A DNA stretch of 64,000 bases from CALHVX01 sp039198065 (lineage in GTDB: Bacteria > Pseudomonadota > Gammaproteobacteria > Pseudomonadales > Azotimanducaceae), in NCBI GenBank assembly GCA_039198065.1, contig JBCCTU010000010.1, forward strand, positions 62,001 to 126,000, read 5' to 3'. Below are positions 7,448 through 16,929 of this stretch, one piece after another. How positions within the stretch are numbered: position 1 is the stretch's first letter; the number at the start of each line of letters is the position of its first letter. Under the pieces are notes generated by a model. That model saw only the letters and a list, made by a program, of their open reading frames with translations, had not been told where the DNA came from and did not search any database. The position numbers were made by a program, and so were the translations under genes.

Positions 7448-10375
7448 ATGGCACCCAAGCTATCTTTATGGCGGGCGTGCGCGCTCGTTCCTGCTGGGCT
7501 GTTCGGCCTCAGCATCCTATCTGCTCCAAGCGTCGCGGCGGACGAAGAGATCGAAGAGGTCATCGTCACGGGATCGTTCATTCGAGGAACGCCAGAAGAT
7601 GCGGCGTTGCCCGTGGATGTGCTCGACATGTCTGATCTTGAAGATGTTGGTAACCCATCGCTGAATGAGCTGATCCGAAATCTGAACGTCAGTTCCGGGG
7701 CGCTCGCAGAAACCAACCAGTTCGATACCCGCGGCGGTCAGGGCAACGAAGGCGTGAGCACCGTCAACCTGCGGGGCTTGGGCTCTGCGCGAACGTTGGT
7801 GTTGATCAACAGCAAGCGACACGTGTCGACGGAAACGAACGGCGTCGACATCAAAGCGATTCCGAGCATTGCGATTGGTCGTATCGAGATCTTGAAAGAC
7901 GGCGCTGCCGCACTCTACGGGTCCGACGCCATTGGTGGGGTGGTGAACTTCATTACCCGCGACAGTTTCGAGGGCTTTGAGCTTCGAGGGTCGTTTCAGG
8001 ACATCGACGGCTCCGACGGCGACCGAAACCTGGGCGCCATCTTTGGTGGATCGGCAGGCAGACTGAACTACACGCTTTCTGCTGAGTACGACGAGCGCAG
8101 TGAGCTGCAGATCCGCGATCGCGACTGGGCGCTGCGGCCCTTCTCGGAGAATCCAGCGCCCGGCGGTTGGTCTTCAATCGGCAACCCGGGCACGCTGTTG
8201 CCGGCGGTTTCAAACGGTACTGGAGGTACGTCTACGGTTCCGTTCCAGCTTGGTCTTCGAGCGGATCCGAACTGCGATGCCCTTGGGGGATTCAATAACG
8301 GCTTTTGCCGCTTTCAGTACACGTTCTTTGACAACCTGATCGAGGAAGAAGAGAACCTGCGTGTCTTTGGTGAAGTAAACTACGACATCAGCGACACCGT
8401 CAGTTTCCATGCAGAGGCTCTGTACCACCAAATGGAGATTGCCGCCTGGGATACCTCGCCATCCTATCCGCCGCAGGCACTGACGGGCCCCGATCGTTTC
8501 GTCGATGCGAGTCACCCCGGACTGGTTGATCTGAAGGCGCAAAATCCGGGCCTGTTCAGCGACGTTGATCTTGATGCTGACGGCACGCCGGACGTCCTCG
8601 CTGCCGACGTTGGCGCCTACAGCTGGTCGCGCATGTTGGGTGTTGCTGGACGTAACGGGCAGCCGGAGTCGGCAGCGCGCGAGACCGACACGATGCGGCT
8701 GTCCTTCGGCTTTACCGGTGAGTTCGGCAACGGCATCGGCTTTGATACGAGCCTCAGCTGGTCCGAACGCGAACGGCGCCTCGGTGGTTCGGACATGTTC
8801 ATTGAGCGCATGGCCTTTGCCATTGATGGGCTCGGTGGAGCCGGCTGCGATCAGGCTACTGGCACCCCGGGTGTGGGTCCCTGCGAGTACTACAACCCGT
8901 TCTCAAATGCGATTCAGGTGTCGGCCGTCAACGGTGCGGTGAACCCGCAGTTCAACCCGGCAGTCGCAAACTCTGATGCGCTGATCAACTGGTTAACGGC
9001 GGACACGGGTTCGACCACCACCAATGAGCAGCTGGTATTCGATGCCATTTTCAATGGGGATTCTGGAATCGAGCTCGGCGGTGGAACCATGGGTTGGGCT
9101 GCTGGGGTGCAATGGCGGCGCGATGAGTTCGACTTTCAGGTGAAGGACGTGGCCAACCGCGCCATCAACCCCTGTCCGTTCAACAACCCGGCATCCATCA
9201 CGTTGGGTCACACGTCCACGCTGGACTGTGGCGCAGGCGGTGCAGGTCAGCTGGCGTTCCTTGCGGCAACGGACGAGGAAAGTACCGACCGCGACATTTA
9301 CGCTGTGTTCGGTGAGGTGAACCTGCCGTTCTCAGAGCGTTTTGAAATGCAGGTCGCCGCGCGCTTCGAGGACTACGGGTCTGATAACGGCGGCAGCAGC
9401 TTCGATCCGAAGGTGGCGGCGAGCTGGGATGTTACGGACCAGCTGACGTTCCGTGGATCGGCTTCTACGACCTTCCGCGGGCCACCGGCAAGTAACCTCA
9501 GCGGCACCAACACGAACCTTGGGTTTATCGGTGCGGCGCTGGCATTCAAGGCCATCGATACGGAAGGTAACCCTGATCTTGATCCAGAAAGTGCGGTTGC
9601 GCTGAACTTCGGTGCGATCTTCCAGACCGAGAGCTTCTACGCGTCCCTCGACTACTGGTCCTTCGACTTTGAAGACCCGTTCCAGCTCGAGAGTGCAAAC
9701 CAGATCGTCGGGGCCTACGGCAACTTCCAGTGCCAGGATGGCGGCGCCGGCGTCGGCACACCCGAATGCGATATTTTGCGCACGCGGTTGACACCTACGG
9801 GCACGAGCCAGGCGGGGGTCGAGCGAATTCGCCGCTTCGTGATCAATGGATCGGACATCACCACCACCGGTCTCGACTACGTCTTCCGCTACACGTTCGA
9901 CAACGTGCTCACGGGTTCGCTTGATGTCGGTGTGGAAGGAACCTATGCACTGGAATACGAGTCCGATGACTTCGTAAGTCAAGAAGGGCTCGTGTTAGCC
10001 GAGGGTGGCGATTTCATCGGCCGTTCGAACGAAAACACGCCGTTCACCCCGTTGCCAGAGTTTAAGAACAACTTCTTTCTCCGCTGGGGTAACGACCAGC
10101 ACCGTCTGAGCTACACGGCGCGCTTTGTGTCTGGCTATGACGATTTCGCGCCGGATACGCCGGACAACCTGCGGGATATCGATGACTTCACGACTCATGA
10201 CATGACCTACGTCAATAACATGATCGAGAACCTCACAATCTCGCTGTCGCTGTTTAACCTGACGGATGAAGAGCCGCCGCAGGTGGCGAACGACCTGAAC
10301 TACGACGCGTACAACCATTCGCCCTTTGGCCGAATGATCAAGCTCGGGTTGGTCTACTCGCTCGGTCAAAACTGA
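7448..10375 (+). CDS. TonB-dependent outer-membrane receptor
   Basis: A 975-aa TonB-dependent receptor of the same type as its upstream neighbour. The ATG at 7448 is chosen because a strong GAGGGGAG ribosome site precedes it and a signal peptide (about 1-29, cleavage after VAA or AADE) begins there. An in-frame GTG at 7406 would add 14 polar residues. IEEVIVTGSFIRG marks the TonB box region, and LRGLGSARTLVLINSKR and IEILKDGAAALYGSDAIGG mark the plug. The barrel ends in LGLVYSLGQN, which lacks the usual terminal aromatic residue. Many extracellular loops contain cysteine pairs, suggesting disulfide-stapled ligand-binding loops. The ligand is unknown. Confidence 0.93.
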   Translation: MAPKLSLWRACALVPAGLFGLSILSAPSVAADEEIEEVIVTGSFIRGTPEDAALPVDVLDMSDLEDVGNPSLNELIRNLNVSSGALAETNQFDTRGGQGNEGVSTVNLRGLGSARTLVLINSKRHVSTETNGVDIKAIPSIAIGRIEILKDGAAALYGSDAIGGVVNFITRDSFEGFELRGSFQDIDGSDGDRNLGAIFGGSAGRLNYTLSAEYDERSELQIRDRDWALRPFSENPAPGGWSSIGNPGTLLPAVSNGTGGTSTVPFQLGLRADPNCDALGGFNNGFCRFQYTFFDNLIEEEENLRVFGEVNYDISDTVSFHAEALYHQMEIAAWDTSPSYPPQALTGPDRFVDASHPGLVDLKAQNPGLFSDVDLDADGTPDVLAADVGAYSWSRMLGVAGRNGQPESAARETDTMRLSFGFTGEFGNGIGFDTSLSWSERERRLGGSDMFIERMAFAIDGLGGAGCDQATGTPGVGPCEYYNPFSNAIQVSAVNGAVNPQFNPAVANSDALINWLTADTGSTTTNEQLVFDAIFNGDSGIELGGGTMGWAAGVQWRRDEFDFQVKDVANRAINPCPFNNPASITLGHTSTLDCGAGGAGQLAFLAATDEESTDRDIYAVFGEVNLPFSERFEMQVAARFEDYGSDNGGSSFDPKVAASWDVTDQLTFRGSASTTFRGPPASNLSGTNTNLGFIGAALAFKAIDTEGNPDLDPESAVALNFGAIFQTESFYASLDYWSFDFEDPFQLESANQIVGAYGNFQCQDGGAGVGTPECDILRTRLTPTGTSQAGVERIRRFVINGSDITTTGLDYVFRYTFDNVLTGSLDVGVEGTYALEYESDDFVSQEGLVLAEGGDFIGRSNENTPFTPLPEFKNNFFLRWGNDQHRLSYTARFVSGYDDFAPDTPDNLRDIDDFTTHDMTYVNNMIENLTISLSLFNLTDEEPPQVANDLNYDAYNHSPFGRMIKLGLVYSLGQN

Positions 10376-10399
10376 CGCAGCGGCGCCTACAGCCTGAGA

Positions 10400-10427
10400 A
10401 AGCCCGCCGCCTGGCGGGCTTCTTTTT
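10400..10427 (+). terminator. Intrinsic terminator after the second receptor
   Basis: A 9-bp stem AAGCCCGCC / GGCGGGCTT with a GCCT loop (10400-10421) runs into TCTTTTT. This is a classical Rho-independent terminator 25 bases after the receptor stop. Confidence 0.9.
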
Positions 10428-10486
10428 GCCTGCGTCCTGCGCGCCGTGTTTCGAGGTATGGTTGCTGTGATCCAGAGATCTGAACC

Positions 10487-10882
10487 ATGACCCAGCGACT
10501 TTCCGGCGGCTGCCACTGCGGTGCCGTCCGCTTCGAAGTGATCGTGCCCGACCGGTTCACCGTCGATGAGTGCAATTGCTCGATCTGCGAGGCCGTCGGG
10601 TTTCTACACCTGCTCGTAGCGCGGGAAGACTTCACGCTGCTCACCGGTGAGGAGCATCTGACCGACTACCGCTTTGGCTCGGGTACGGCGCGCCACAGGT
10701 TCTGCTCGCGTTGTGGAGTCAAAGCCTTCTACATCCCGCGCTCGCACCCCAATGGCGTCAGCGTCAATGCCCGCTGCCTTGATGCGGTGCCCCTGGAGGA
10801 CCTGGTGATTGAACCCTTTGACGGTCGCAACTGGGAACGGAATGTTGCGGCACTTCGCGAGCGCAAGCCGGCGGGTACTTAG
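10487..10882 (+). CDS. GFA family zinc-binding protein
   Basis: A 131-aa protein of the GFA/CENP-V family, named after glutathione-dependent formaldehyde-activating enzyme. The zinc ligands are seen as GGCHCGAV (C9, C11), CNCSIC (C29, C31, C34) and FCSRCG in the second half. The length is normal for the family. Catalysis has been questioned for many members, so the reaction here is not known. It has its own terminator upstream and ends by overlapping the convergent SOUL gene by 4 bases. Confidence 0.9.
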   Translation: MTQRLSGGCHCGAVRFEVIVPDRFTVDECNCSICEAVGFLHLLVAREDFTLLTGEEHLTDYRFGSGTARHRFCSRCGVKAFYIPRSHPNGVSVNARCLDAVPLEDLVIEPFDGRNWERNVAALRERKPAGT

Positions 10883-11499
10883 TCGGTGGAGTGTGCCGGG
10901 CAGGCGCCTTTGGCTACGTCGACTTGCACCTCATTTCGGCGCATAAACCACAGTGCAAAGGGCGAGTTAAAGCGCGCCCAGACTGGCGCGCCGCAACGCG
11001 TGAAGCCGTTCGCCTGGAGGGTTTGAAGCAGCGATTGTTCGTAGTGCTGATAGCGGTCCTGGGACCAGGCGCCCGAGTAGCGGACGGCGGCGACGGTTCG
11101 CGCTGGCCGTTCCAGCAACTCGATCTGGGCGTTCTCCGGAGCCGGTAGGTCGGCGAGGGTGGTGCCCGCAGGCAAAACGAATTCGATACGCCACTGCTGA
11201 CCGGCTGCCTGCTGGGTGACCGGCGCCGTCATTGCGTATTCCGTGTTGGTCGCGTTGCGACCGGAGATGTAGCCCACGAGCGGGCGAAAGGCTCGGTTTC
11301 CGGCGGCTTTGAAGCTGCCTTCGACGATCAATGACGCAACGCGGTAAGGCTCGTAGGCGCGAATCTCTACATCGTCGAACCGATCGGTGACCCGATATGC
11401 TGGCTCTTCGATTGCCAGTACCCGAGTAGAGGCGAATACAAGTATTGCAAGACCAAGGGCGACAGCGCCCAAGGTCCACCGTTTCGTCTGTTTTGTCAC
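10879..11499 (-). CDS. SOUL family heme-binding-like protein
   Basis: A 206-aa SOUL/HBP-family protein with an uncleaved or cleavable N-terminal hydrophobic segment (about 11-30), so it is membrane-attached or periplasmic. The family pattern is clear: YRVTDRFDDVEIRAYEPY at the start of the domain and the central block NTEYAMTAPVTQQ. Members bind heme or tetrapyrroles or act as lipid-interacting proteins, and no histidine heme ligand can be assigned from this sequence. It lies 47 bases downstream of the amidohydrolase on the same strand and may be read from that transcript. Confidence 0.88.
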   Translation of the reverse strand: MTKQTKRWTLGAVALGLAILVFASTRVLAIEEPAYRVTDRFDDVEIRAYEPYRVASLIVEGSFKAAGNRAFRPLVGYISGRNATNTEYAMTAPVTQQAAGQQWRIEFVLPAGTTLADLPAPENAQIELLERPARTVAAVRYSGAWSQDRYQHYEQSLLQTLQANGFTRCGAPVWARFNSPFALWFMRRNEVQVDVAKGACPAHSTD

Positions 11500-11546
11500 C
11501 GCAGCAACCCGATTGAAGCTCGTGTTCTACGCTGCGGTACGATCGA

Positions 11547-13268
11547 TCAACTGTTCGCGAATGCCCGCGCTCCATCGGATCGTTGCCGGCTGGACGTGCT
11601 GGATCGCACATTAACCAATTGCCCCGCGCGGCTTCCGGTCAGGGCGCCGTCTTCAAGAATCACCGCGCCGTTGCACACCGTCGCCCGGTAGCCTGTGCTT
11701 TGCTGGATGAAACGTGGGGCCTCGCCCGGGAAGTCGTGCACGATCCGTGGCATTCGTTCACCGAGCGCCGCCAGGTCGATCACGTTCAGGTCGGCGCGGC
11801 GTCCAACGGCCAGAGTGCCACGGTCATCCAGACCCATGATCCGCGCTGGTGCGCTGGTCAGGCGCCGAACGGCTTCCGGCAAGTCGTAGAGCCCCGTATC
11901 GCGGTGCCAGTGTGCCAGCGTAAAGGTCGCCCAGCCCGAGTCCATGATCTGGCTGACGTGGGCACCGGCATCGCCGAGGCTCGGTAGGCACCAGTCAGTG
12001 CTGATCAGGCGCGCTACGGCGTCGAGATTCTTGTTGAACATGCGCAGGACCCAGAGCACCTGGCCGTCGCTGTCCCGTGCGGTGCGCAACCAGGTCGCTG
12101 CCGGTGATTCGCCATGGGCCCTCGCCAGGAAACCCAGCGAGCGCTCGGCGCCAGCGGTGTAGTCCGGCTCGGCATCGCTGCCGAGATAAAACACGTCTTC
12201 CGCGGGGAAGCGGGACGGTCGTCGTTCGGCTTCGGCGATCAGTTCGGCGACGGTGAGGTCGTCGTTGACCATTGCCAGCCGCGTTTCGAAGTCGACGTTC
12301 CGCAGGGTGCGCCACTGGTCGCCACTCCACAGCGGCAGACACTGTAGGCCCGACACGAAGCCCGAGCCTCGGGGGATACAGATGGCGTTGACGTCGAGTC
12401 CTTCCGCGCGCATCGCCTCAATGCGTTGCGTTAGCTTGTCACCGAAGGTGAACGTGGTCCCGGCGGTCGTGCTGAACAGCACCCGGGCTCCGGTCTCGGC
12501 CTGCTTACGCAGCAGATCGAGCTCGCCGTCAAAGTCGCCACCGAGATTGAGTACGTTCTGCATCAGACCGCCGGCGGCGCTGACGGCGCGGGCGATCGCA
12601 ACCAGTTCCTCGTGCGCGGCGTGCGTGCCCGGGACGTGGCGGCCATCGGGTAGATAGTGACCGAGAAAGCGCGAGGTAGAGAAGCCCACGGCGCCGTCGC
12701 GAATGGCCTCGGCGGCGAGCGACGCCATGGCGTCGATCTCGGCCGGAGTTGCCGCGTCGGCAACGCCGCGCTCCCCCATAACGTAGTAGCGCAGCGCGCA
12801 GTGACCGATGAGGCCGCCGACATTGAGTGCCGGTTTTAGTTCGCTAAGCGTGCTTAGGTAGTCGCCGTAGCTTTCCCAGGTCCAGGGCAGGCCGTTGAGG
12901 ATCGCATCGCGCGGGATGTCCTCAACCGTTTCCATCATGCCGGCGAGGAGTTCCCGGTCCGTCGGTTTGCAGGGGGCGAAGGTCACGCCGCAGTTGCCCA
13001 GTAGCGCCGTTGTGACTCCGTGCCAGCTGATCGGCGTCATCATCGGATCCCAACCGATCTGTGCGTCAAGGTGCGTATGCAAGTCGACGAAGCCCGGCGT
13101 GACCAGGGCACCGCGCGCGTCGATCTGTTGTTTCGCTGAATCGCCCGGGTTCGCTGTCAGGTCGCCGATCGCCGCAATTTTGCCGTCGGTAACGGCGATG
13201 TCGGTGACGACGGCATCGGCACCGGTGCCGTCAACGACCGTGCCGCCACGGATGATTAAATCGTGCAT
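11547..13268 (-). CDS. N-acyl-D-amino-acid deacylase-type amidohydrolase
   Basis: A 573-aa metal-dependent amidohydrolase of the D-aminoacylase group, which hydrolyses N-acyl-D-amino acids to the free D-amino acid. The metal motif HTHLD lies at residues 64-68. A conserved cysteine lies in LLGNCGVTFAP, and the C-terminal half has SDAGAHVSQIMD-like metal/catalytic residues and the closing beta-sandwich (GRRADLNVID). The ATG at 13268 is chosen for its GGGGAG ribosome site; the frame is open to 13304. There is no signal peptide. The upstream gene on the same strand is DgcN-like, also linked to D-amino-acid metabolism, so the pair may work together. The exact substrate is unproven, since some relatives are dihydroorotase-like. 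Confidence 0.82.
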   Translation of the reverse strand: MHDLIIRGGTVVDGTGADAVVTDIAVTDGKIAAIGDLTANPGDSAKQQIDARGALVTPGFVDLHTHLDAQIGWDPMMTPISWHGVTTALLGNCGVTFAPCKPTDRELLAGMMETVEDIPRDAILNGLPWTWESYGDYLSTLSELKPALNVGGLIGHCALRYYVMGERGVADAATPAEIDAMASLAAEAIRDGAVGFSTSRFLGHYLPDGRHVPGTHAAHEELVAIARAVSAAGGLMQNVLNLGGDFDGELDLLRKQAETGARVLFSTTAGTTFTFGDKLTQRIEAMRAEGLDVNAICIPRGSGFVSGLQCLPLWSGDQWRTLRNVDFETRLAMVNDDLTVAELIAEAERRPSRFPAEDVFYLGSDAEPDYTAGAERSLGFLARAHGESPAATWLRTARDSDGQVLWVLRMFNKNLDAVARLISTDWCLPSLGDAGAHVSQIMDSGWATFTLAHWHRDTGLYDLPEAVRRLTSAPARIMGLDDRGTLAVGRRADLNVIDLAALGERMPRIVHDFPGEAPRFIQQSTGYRATVCNGAVILEDGALTGSRAGQLVNVRSSTSSRQRSDGARAFANS

Positions 13269-13328
13269 GGTTACTCCCCGCTTTGCCCAGCGCTCCAAAC
13301 GCACCTCCAGTTTACCGGAGGTTGCCCC

Positions 13329-13394
13329 GCCGTGCGGCGCAGAAATAAAGGCCGTGCGGCTCAGAAATAAGGGCCGTGCGGCGCAGAGATACAG
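13329..13394. repeat. Three tandem 22-bp direct repeats
   Basis: Units at 13329-13350, 13351-13372 and 13373-13394 share the pattern GCCGTGCGGC(G/T)CAGA(A/G)ATA plus three variable bases. They differ at only a few positions. They lie between the dgcN-like stop and the amidohydrolase start, both on the minus strand, so they would be in the intergenic mRNA or just upstream of a second promoter. Each unit contains the inverted core GCCG/CGGC. Confidence 0.9.
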
Positions 13395-13407
13395 GCTGCG
13401 CGGGGCG

Positions 13408-14412
13408 TTAGACGAGCAGGGCGTTCAGTAACCGCTCGGGGCCATGGCGCATGGGATCGGTGACGGGCAACTGCAGCTCTGCCTCGAATGCCGCGCAGGC
13501 TTCCCCTGCTGCAAACGCCGACAGGGCAACGGTGTTCAAGGCAACACCGATACACCGAGCATTGCAGTTGGTGCGCCGAGCCGCGTGCTCGGCATCGGCA
13601 ATGATCTCCCGCAAAGGCGGGATGGCGAAGGACTCCAGATCTTCAAGGTGCGTTCGGTGTGGATCGTGACAGAGCACCAGCGCGTCGGCCTGCGCGCCGT
13701 GCAAGAGGCCGAGGCTGACGCCGGCATAGGCTGGGTGATGCAGCGCGCCCTGACCTTCGATGATCTGCCAATGTTCCGCGTCGGCCTCTGGGGTCAGGTG
13801 CTCAACGGCGCCGGAAATGAAATCCGCGGGGACAGCATCGAGCGGTACCCCGCGTTCGGCGATCATAAGTCCCGTCTGCCCGGTGGCATGGAAGCTGGCG
13901 CTCACCCCCCGCGCCTGCAGGCCCTGGGTCATAGCCAGGGCCGTGTATTTTTTTCCCACGGCGCAGTCGCTGCCGATGGTCAATACACGTTTGCCGTTCC
14001 GCGGCCGTCCGGTCCCGACGGATAGATCGGTTGGCGGCACCCGAAGATCGAGCAGGGCATCGGGGCGGCCCCGGGCCGCTGCGACGAGCGTGGGATAGCT
14101 TGTCAGTCGGTTGTGCAGACCGCTGACGATCACTAAGTTTGCGTCGAGGGCTGCTGTAAGGGTGGGAAGCCAACTCGGATCGAGACGACCCCCGAGGGGA
14201 GCAACACCGACGAGCAGCGAGCGGGCGCCTTGCGCGGCCGCCGTCTCGGGTGTCATGCGCGGCAAGCCGAGGGTTGGCGTGTCGTCGTGACTGACGCATT
14301 CGGCCAGGCAATCGTCACGGCGCCACTGCAGTACGCCGGCTGCGGTTTTGAGGTCGGTGAGACGCGGCGCGTTGCCGAGAAAGAGAAGAAACGGCGGCTG
14401 CAGTTGAATCAC
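13408..14412 (-). CDS. DgcN-like DUF1611 protein
   Basis: A 334-aa protein of the DUF1611 family, which includes DgcN, an acyltransferase-type partner reported in bacterial D-glutamate catabolism. A Rossmann-like N-terminal part carries LLFLGNA and an AAGVLQWRRDDC segment. A P-loop-like motif, TIGSDCAVGKKYTALAM, lies in the C-terminal half, followed by IEGQGALHHPAYAG. The GTG at 14412 is chosen because homologous starts begin just before LLFLG and GGGAG precedes it; the frame also runs upstream through the tRNA gene, which cannot be coding. The usual partner DgcA (a dipeptide epimerase) is absent, and a D-aminoacylase-type gene follows instead. Confidence 0.82.
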   Translation of the reverse strand: MIQLQPPFLLFLGNAPRLTDLKTAAGVLQWRRDDCLAECVSHDDTPTLGLPRMTPETAAAQGARSLLVGVAPLGGRLDPSWLPTLTAALDANLVIVSGLHNRLTSYPTLVAAARGRPDALLDLRVPPTDLSVGTGRPRNGKRVLTIGSDCAVGKKYTALAMTQGLQARGVSASFHATGQTGLMIAERGVPLDAVPADFISGAVEHLTPEADAEHWQIIEGQGALHHPAYAGVSLGLLHGAQADALVLCHDPHRTHLEDLESFAIPPLREIIADAEHAARRTNCNARCIGVALNTVALSAFAAGEACAAFEAELQLPVTDPMRHGPERLLNALLV

Positions 14413-14485
14413 GGCGGCGTAGTCTCCCGCATTTTTTCGGCGGCGGCGCTGTGCAGGTATCGGGTAGAGGCTGCATGCGTTGAAG

Positions 14486-14572
<87 letters not shown>

Positions 14573-14578
14573 AAAGGG

Positions 14579-14608
14579 TTTCGCGCGGTTGAATTCGGTT
14601 GCGCGAAA
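14579..14608 (-). other. Perfect inverted repeat in the tRNA-Leu leader
   Basis: TTTCGCGC and GCGCGAAA form an 8-bp stem around a 14-base loop that itself holds GGTT-GAATTC-GGTT. It begins 6 bases 5' of the mature tRNA within the predicted precursor, a position suited to RNase processing. Confidence 0.5.
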
Positions 14609-14622
14609 TCTGCAGGGGGCGC

Positions 14623-14652
14623 AATGTACTGAAACGCTCCCGTTGTTGTCAA
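14623..14652 (-). promoter_or_regulatory. Promoter of tRNA-Leu
   Basis: On the minus strand, a perfect TTGACA (14652-14647), an 18-base spacer and TACATT (14628-14623) are followed by a GC-rich discriminator GCGCCCCC. The GC-rich start region is typical of stringently controlled stable-RNA promoters. Transcription should begin near 14616. Confidence 0.7.
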
Positions 14653-14754
14653 CGAACGTCCCGGTGCTGCGGCGTCACAGGTTTCTGTGTGCTGCACCCG
14701 GTGAATCCCGGTGGGGCAGGGGTGGCGTTCAATCACAGGGAACAGGATCGCGAT

Positions 14755-16929
14755 GTGGCCAAGGGTAAGAAAGGGCGTTCGGGAAAGTCCGCGCAGTCGG
14801 GACGAGACGCGAGCAAGGGCGCCAACAAGGTTATGAAAAAAGGCGCACGAAAAGGCACGCCTAAGGCGGGTCGCGACGCTGTCACAGAGGACGAGCTGCT
14901 GGCGGTGCTTCGTAAGGGACCGCTGACCCTAGTGCAGCTCGGCCAACGCCTCGATGCGGTCAGCGGTATACGACGCCGAACGCTCATGGTGACGCTGAAA
15001 TCAGCGCTGAAGCGAGATCTGATCCAGCACGACGGCGATGGCGTATACGGGTTGGTTACCCGCCGTGTTCGTCATCGGCGCGCTCAAGACGCCGAACCGA
15101 AGTCACCTACACAGCTGGCGGCCGAAGCTAGCATCGACCAGACAACGGCGACCGGCATCAATGCCGTCGGCCTGCTCCACACCAAAGTCCGCTATCCGTA
15201 CGTCGAGGTGGTCAGCGGACCCCAGCGCGGACGGATCAATCTTGAGGGCCCGGTGCCTCGGACCTACCGCGAAGGGGATACGGTCACGGTCCATGTCCTC
15301 GGTGAAGATCGTTATGGGCTCCGCGGCACGCTGACTGGGCGAGTAGCCCGCGGCGGGGGTGTCGCCCAGGCTTCGGAAACACTGCTCGCCACCCACGACG
15401 TGCCCCGGGAATGGCCGGCGGGCATGGCGGCCGTGGTCGAGCGGCTACCGAAGCAGGTTAATGCGTCTACCTTGGCCGGCGGCGTTCGGGAAGATCTTCG
15501 AGAACTGCCGCTCGTCACCATCGATGGTGAAACCGCCCGCGACTTCGATGACGCCGTATACGCCGAGGCGCAGGGCAAGGGTTCGCGGCTGGTGGTAGCG
15601 ATCGCGGATGTGGCGCATTACGTCAAACGCGGCAGCCTGCTCGACGACGAAGCGCAACTGCGCGGCAACTCCGTGTATCTGCCGGATCGTGTTGTGCCGA
15701 TGTTGCCGGAGGCGCTGTCGAACGGGCTCTGTTCCCTACGACCACAGGAAAACCGACTGGCGCTCGTGTGTGACATGCGCGTCTCCGCGCAGGGGCGGGT
15801 CACCCGGTTTCAGTTTTACGATGCGCTGATTCGCTCCTGGGCGCGGCTGACCTATACCGATGTCGGTGCTTTCCTCGAAGACCCCAGCGCCGCACTGCCC
15901 GTACCCGAACCGGTGCGCGACAGTTTGTCACAGCTGCACGCGGTCTACGGCGCGCTGCGCGGTGAACGGGAACAGCGCGGCGCCCTCGACTTCGAGGGCC
16001 GGGACGCGCGGATCGAAATCGAAAACGACGCCGCGGTGGCCATTCACCCGGTAGTTCGCAACGACGCCCACAAGCTCATTGAAGAGGCAATGATTGCCGC
16101 CAACGTCTGCGCGGCACGGTTTCTCGAAGGTGCCGAGGTGCCCGGCATGTACCGCGTTCATGAGCCGCCGCCGGAGGAGAAGCTCGAACAGCTGCGCCAG
16201 GTGCTGGCAACGGCGGGTCTCAAATTGCCCGAGGGTATTCCGACTCCAAAGACCGTTCAGCAAGCCGTCACTGGCTTAAAGCAGCGCGCCGATGCCTCCT
16301 TCCTTGAAAGCATGGTGCTGCGGTCCCTGAGTCAGGCCTGCTACGCGCCCAAGAACGCCGGTCACTTTGGTCTGGCGCTGAAGCGCTACATGCACTTCAC
16401 CAGTCCGATTCGCCGCTATGCGGACCTGATCGTGCACCGGGCGATCAAGGCGGTCTTGAAGTTGACGCCCGAGCAGCGCGCGACCGAGCTGCCGCCGCCA
16501 AGTCGCATGCCCCGCGGTGCGGCGGTCTACGACCTTGCAGCGCTTGAGGATCTCGGCGTGCAGCTGTCGCAAACGGAGCGGCGCGCCGACGAAGTGAGCT
16601 GGGGCGTCGACGCCTGGTTGAAGTGCGAGTACATGGCGCAGTTCGTCGGCCAGGACTTGAGCGGCACGGTCACCGGTGTGGCCGAGTTCGGGCTGTTCGT
16701 GGAGCTTGATGGCGCATTCGTCCAGGGGCTCGTGCACGTCTCAACGCTTGGCAGCGATTACTTTCAGTATCAGCCGCTCGACCAGTCGCTGGTGGGCGAG
16801 CGATCGGGGAAACGGTTTCGCCTCGGCGATCGCATGCAGGTGACCTTAACCTCCGTCGACCCGCCCCGCGGCCGCATGGGGCTGGTACCGGCCGGGCACG
16901 CCCAGCGCTCCCGCGGTCGGCGCCGATGA
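14755..16929 (+). CDS. rnr: Ribonuclease R
   Basis: A 724-aa RNase II/R-family 3'-5' exoribonuclease that degrades structured RNA, including damaged rRNA and non-stop mRNA, where it works with tmRNA. Domains in order are a basic Lys-rich head (1-45), a winged-helix region (about 45-100), cold-shock domains, the RNB catalytic core with RDFDDAVYAE, and a C-terminal S1 domain (LSGTVTGVAEFGLFVELDG). The GTG at 14755 is chosen because the Lys-rich head starts there; the frame extends to 14599 through cysteine-rich sequence unlike the family. Its stop overlaps the rlmB start (ATGA). Confidence 0.95.
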   Translation: MAKGKKGRSGKSAQSGRDASKGANKVMKKGARKGTPKAGRDAVTEDELLAVLRKGPLTLVQLGQRLDAVSGIRRRTLMVTLKSALKRDLIQHDGDGVYGLVTRRVRHRRAQDAEPKSPTQLAAEASIDQTTATGINAVGLLHTKVRYPYVEVVSGPQRGRINLEGPVPRTYREGDTVTVHVLGEDRYGLRGTLTGRVARGGGVAQASETLLATHDVPREWPAGMAAVVERLPKQVNASTLAGGVREDLRELPLVTIDGETARDFDDAVYAEAQGKGSRLVVAIADVAHYVKRGSLLDDEAQLRGNSVYLPDRVVPMLPEALSNGLCSLRPQENRLALVCDMRVSAQGRVTRFQFYDALIRSWARLTYTDVGAFLEDPSAALPVPEPVRDSLSQLHAVYGALRGEREQRGALDFEGRDARIEIENDAAVAIHPVVRNDAHKLIEEAMIAANVCAARFLEGAEVPGMYRVHEPPPEEKLEQLRQVLATAGLKLPEGIPTPKTVQQAVTGLKQRADASFLESMVLRSLSQACYAPKNAGHFGLALKRYMHFTSPIRRYADLIVHRAIKAVLKLTPEQRATELPPPSRMPRGAAVYDLAALEDLGVQLSQTERRADEVSWGVDAWLKCEYMAQFVGQDLSGTVTGVAEFGLFVELDGAFVQGLVHVSTLGSDYFQYQPLDQSLVGERSGKRFRLGDRMQVTLTSVDPPRGRMGLVPAGHAQRSRGRRR

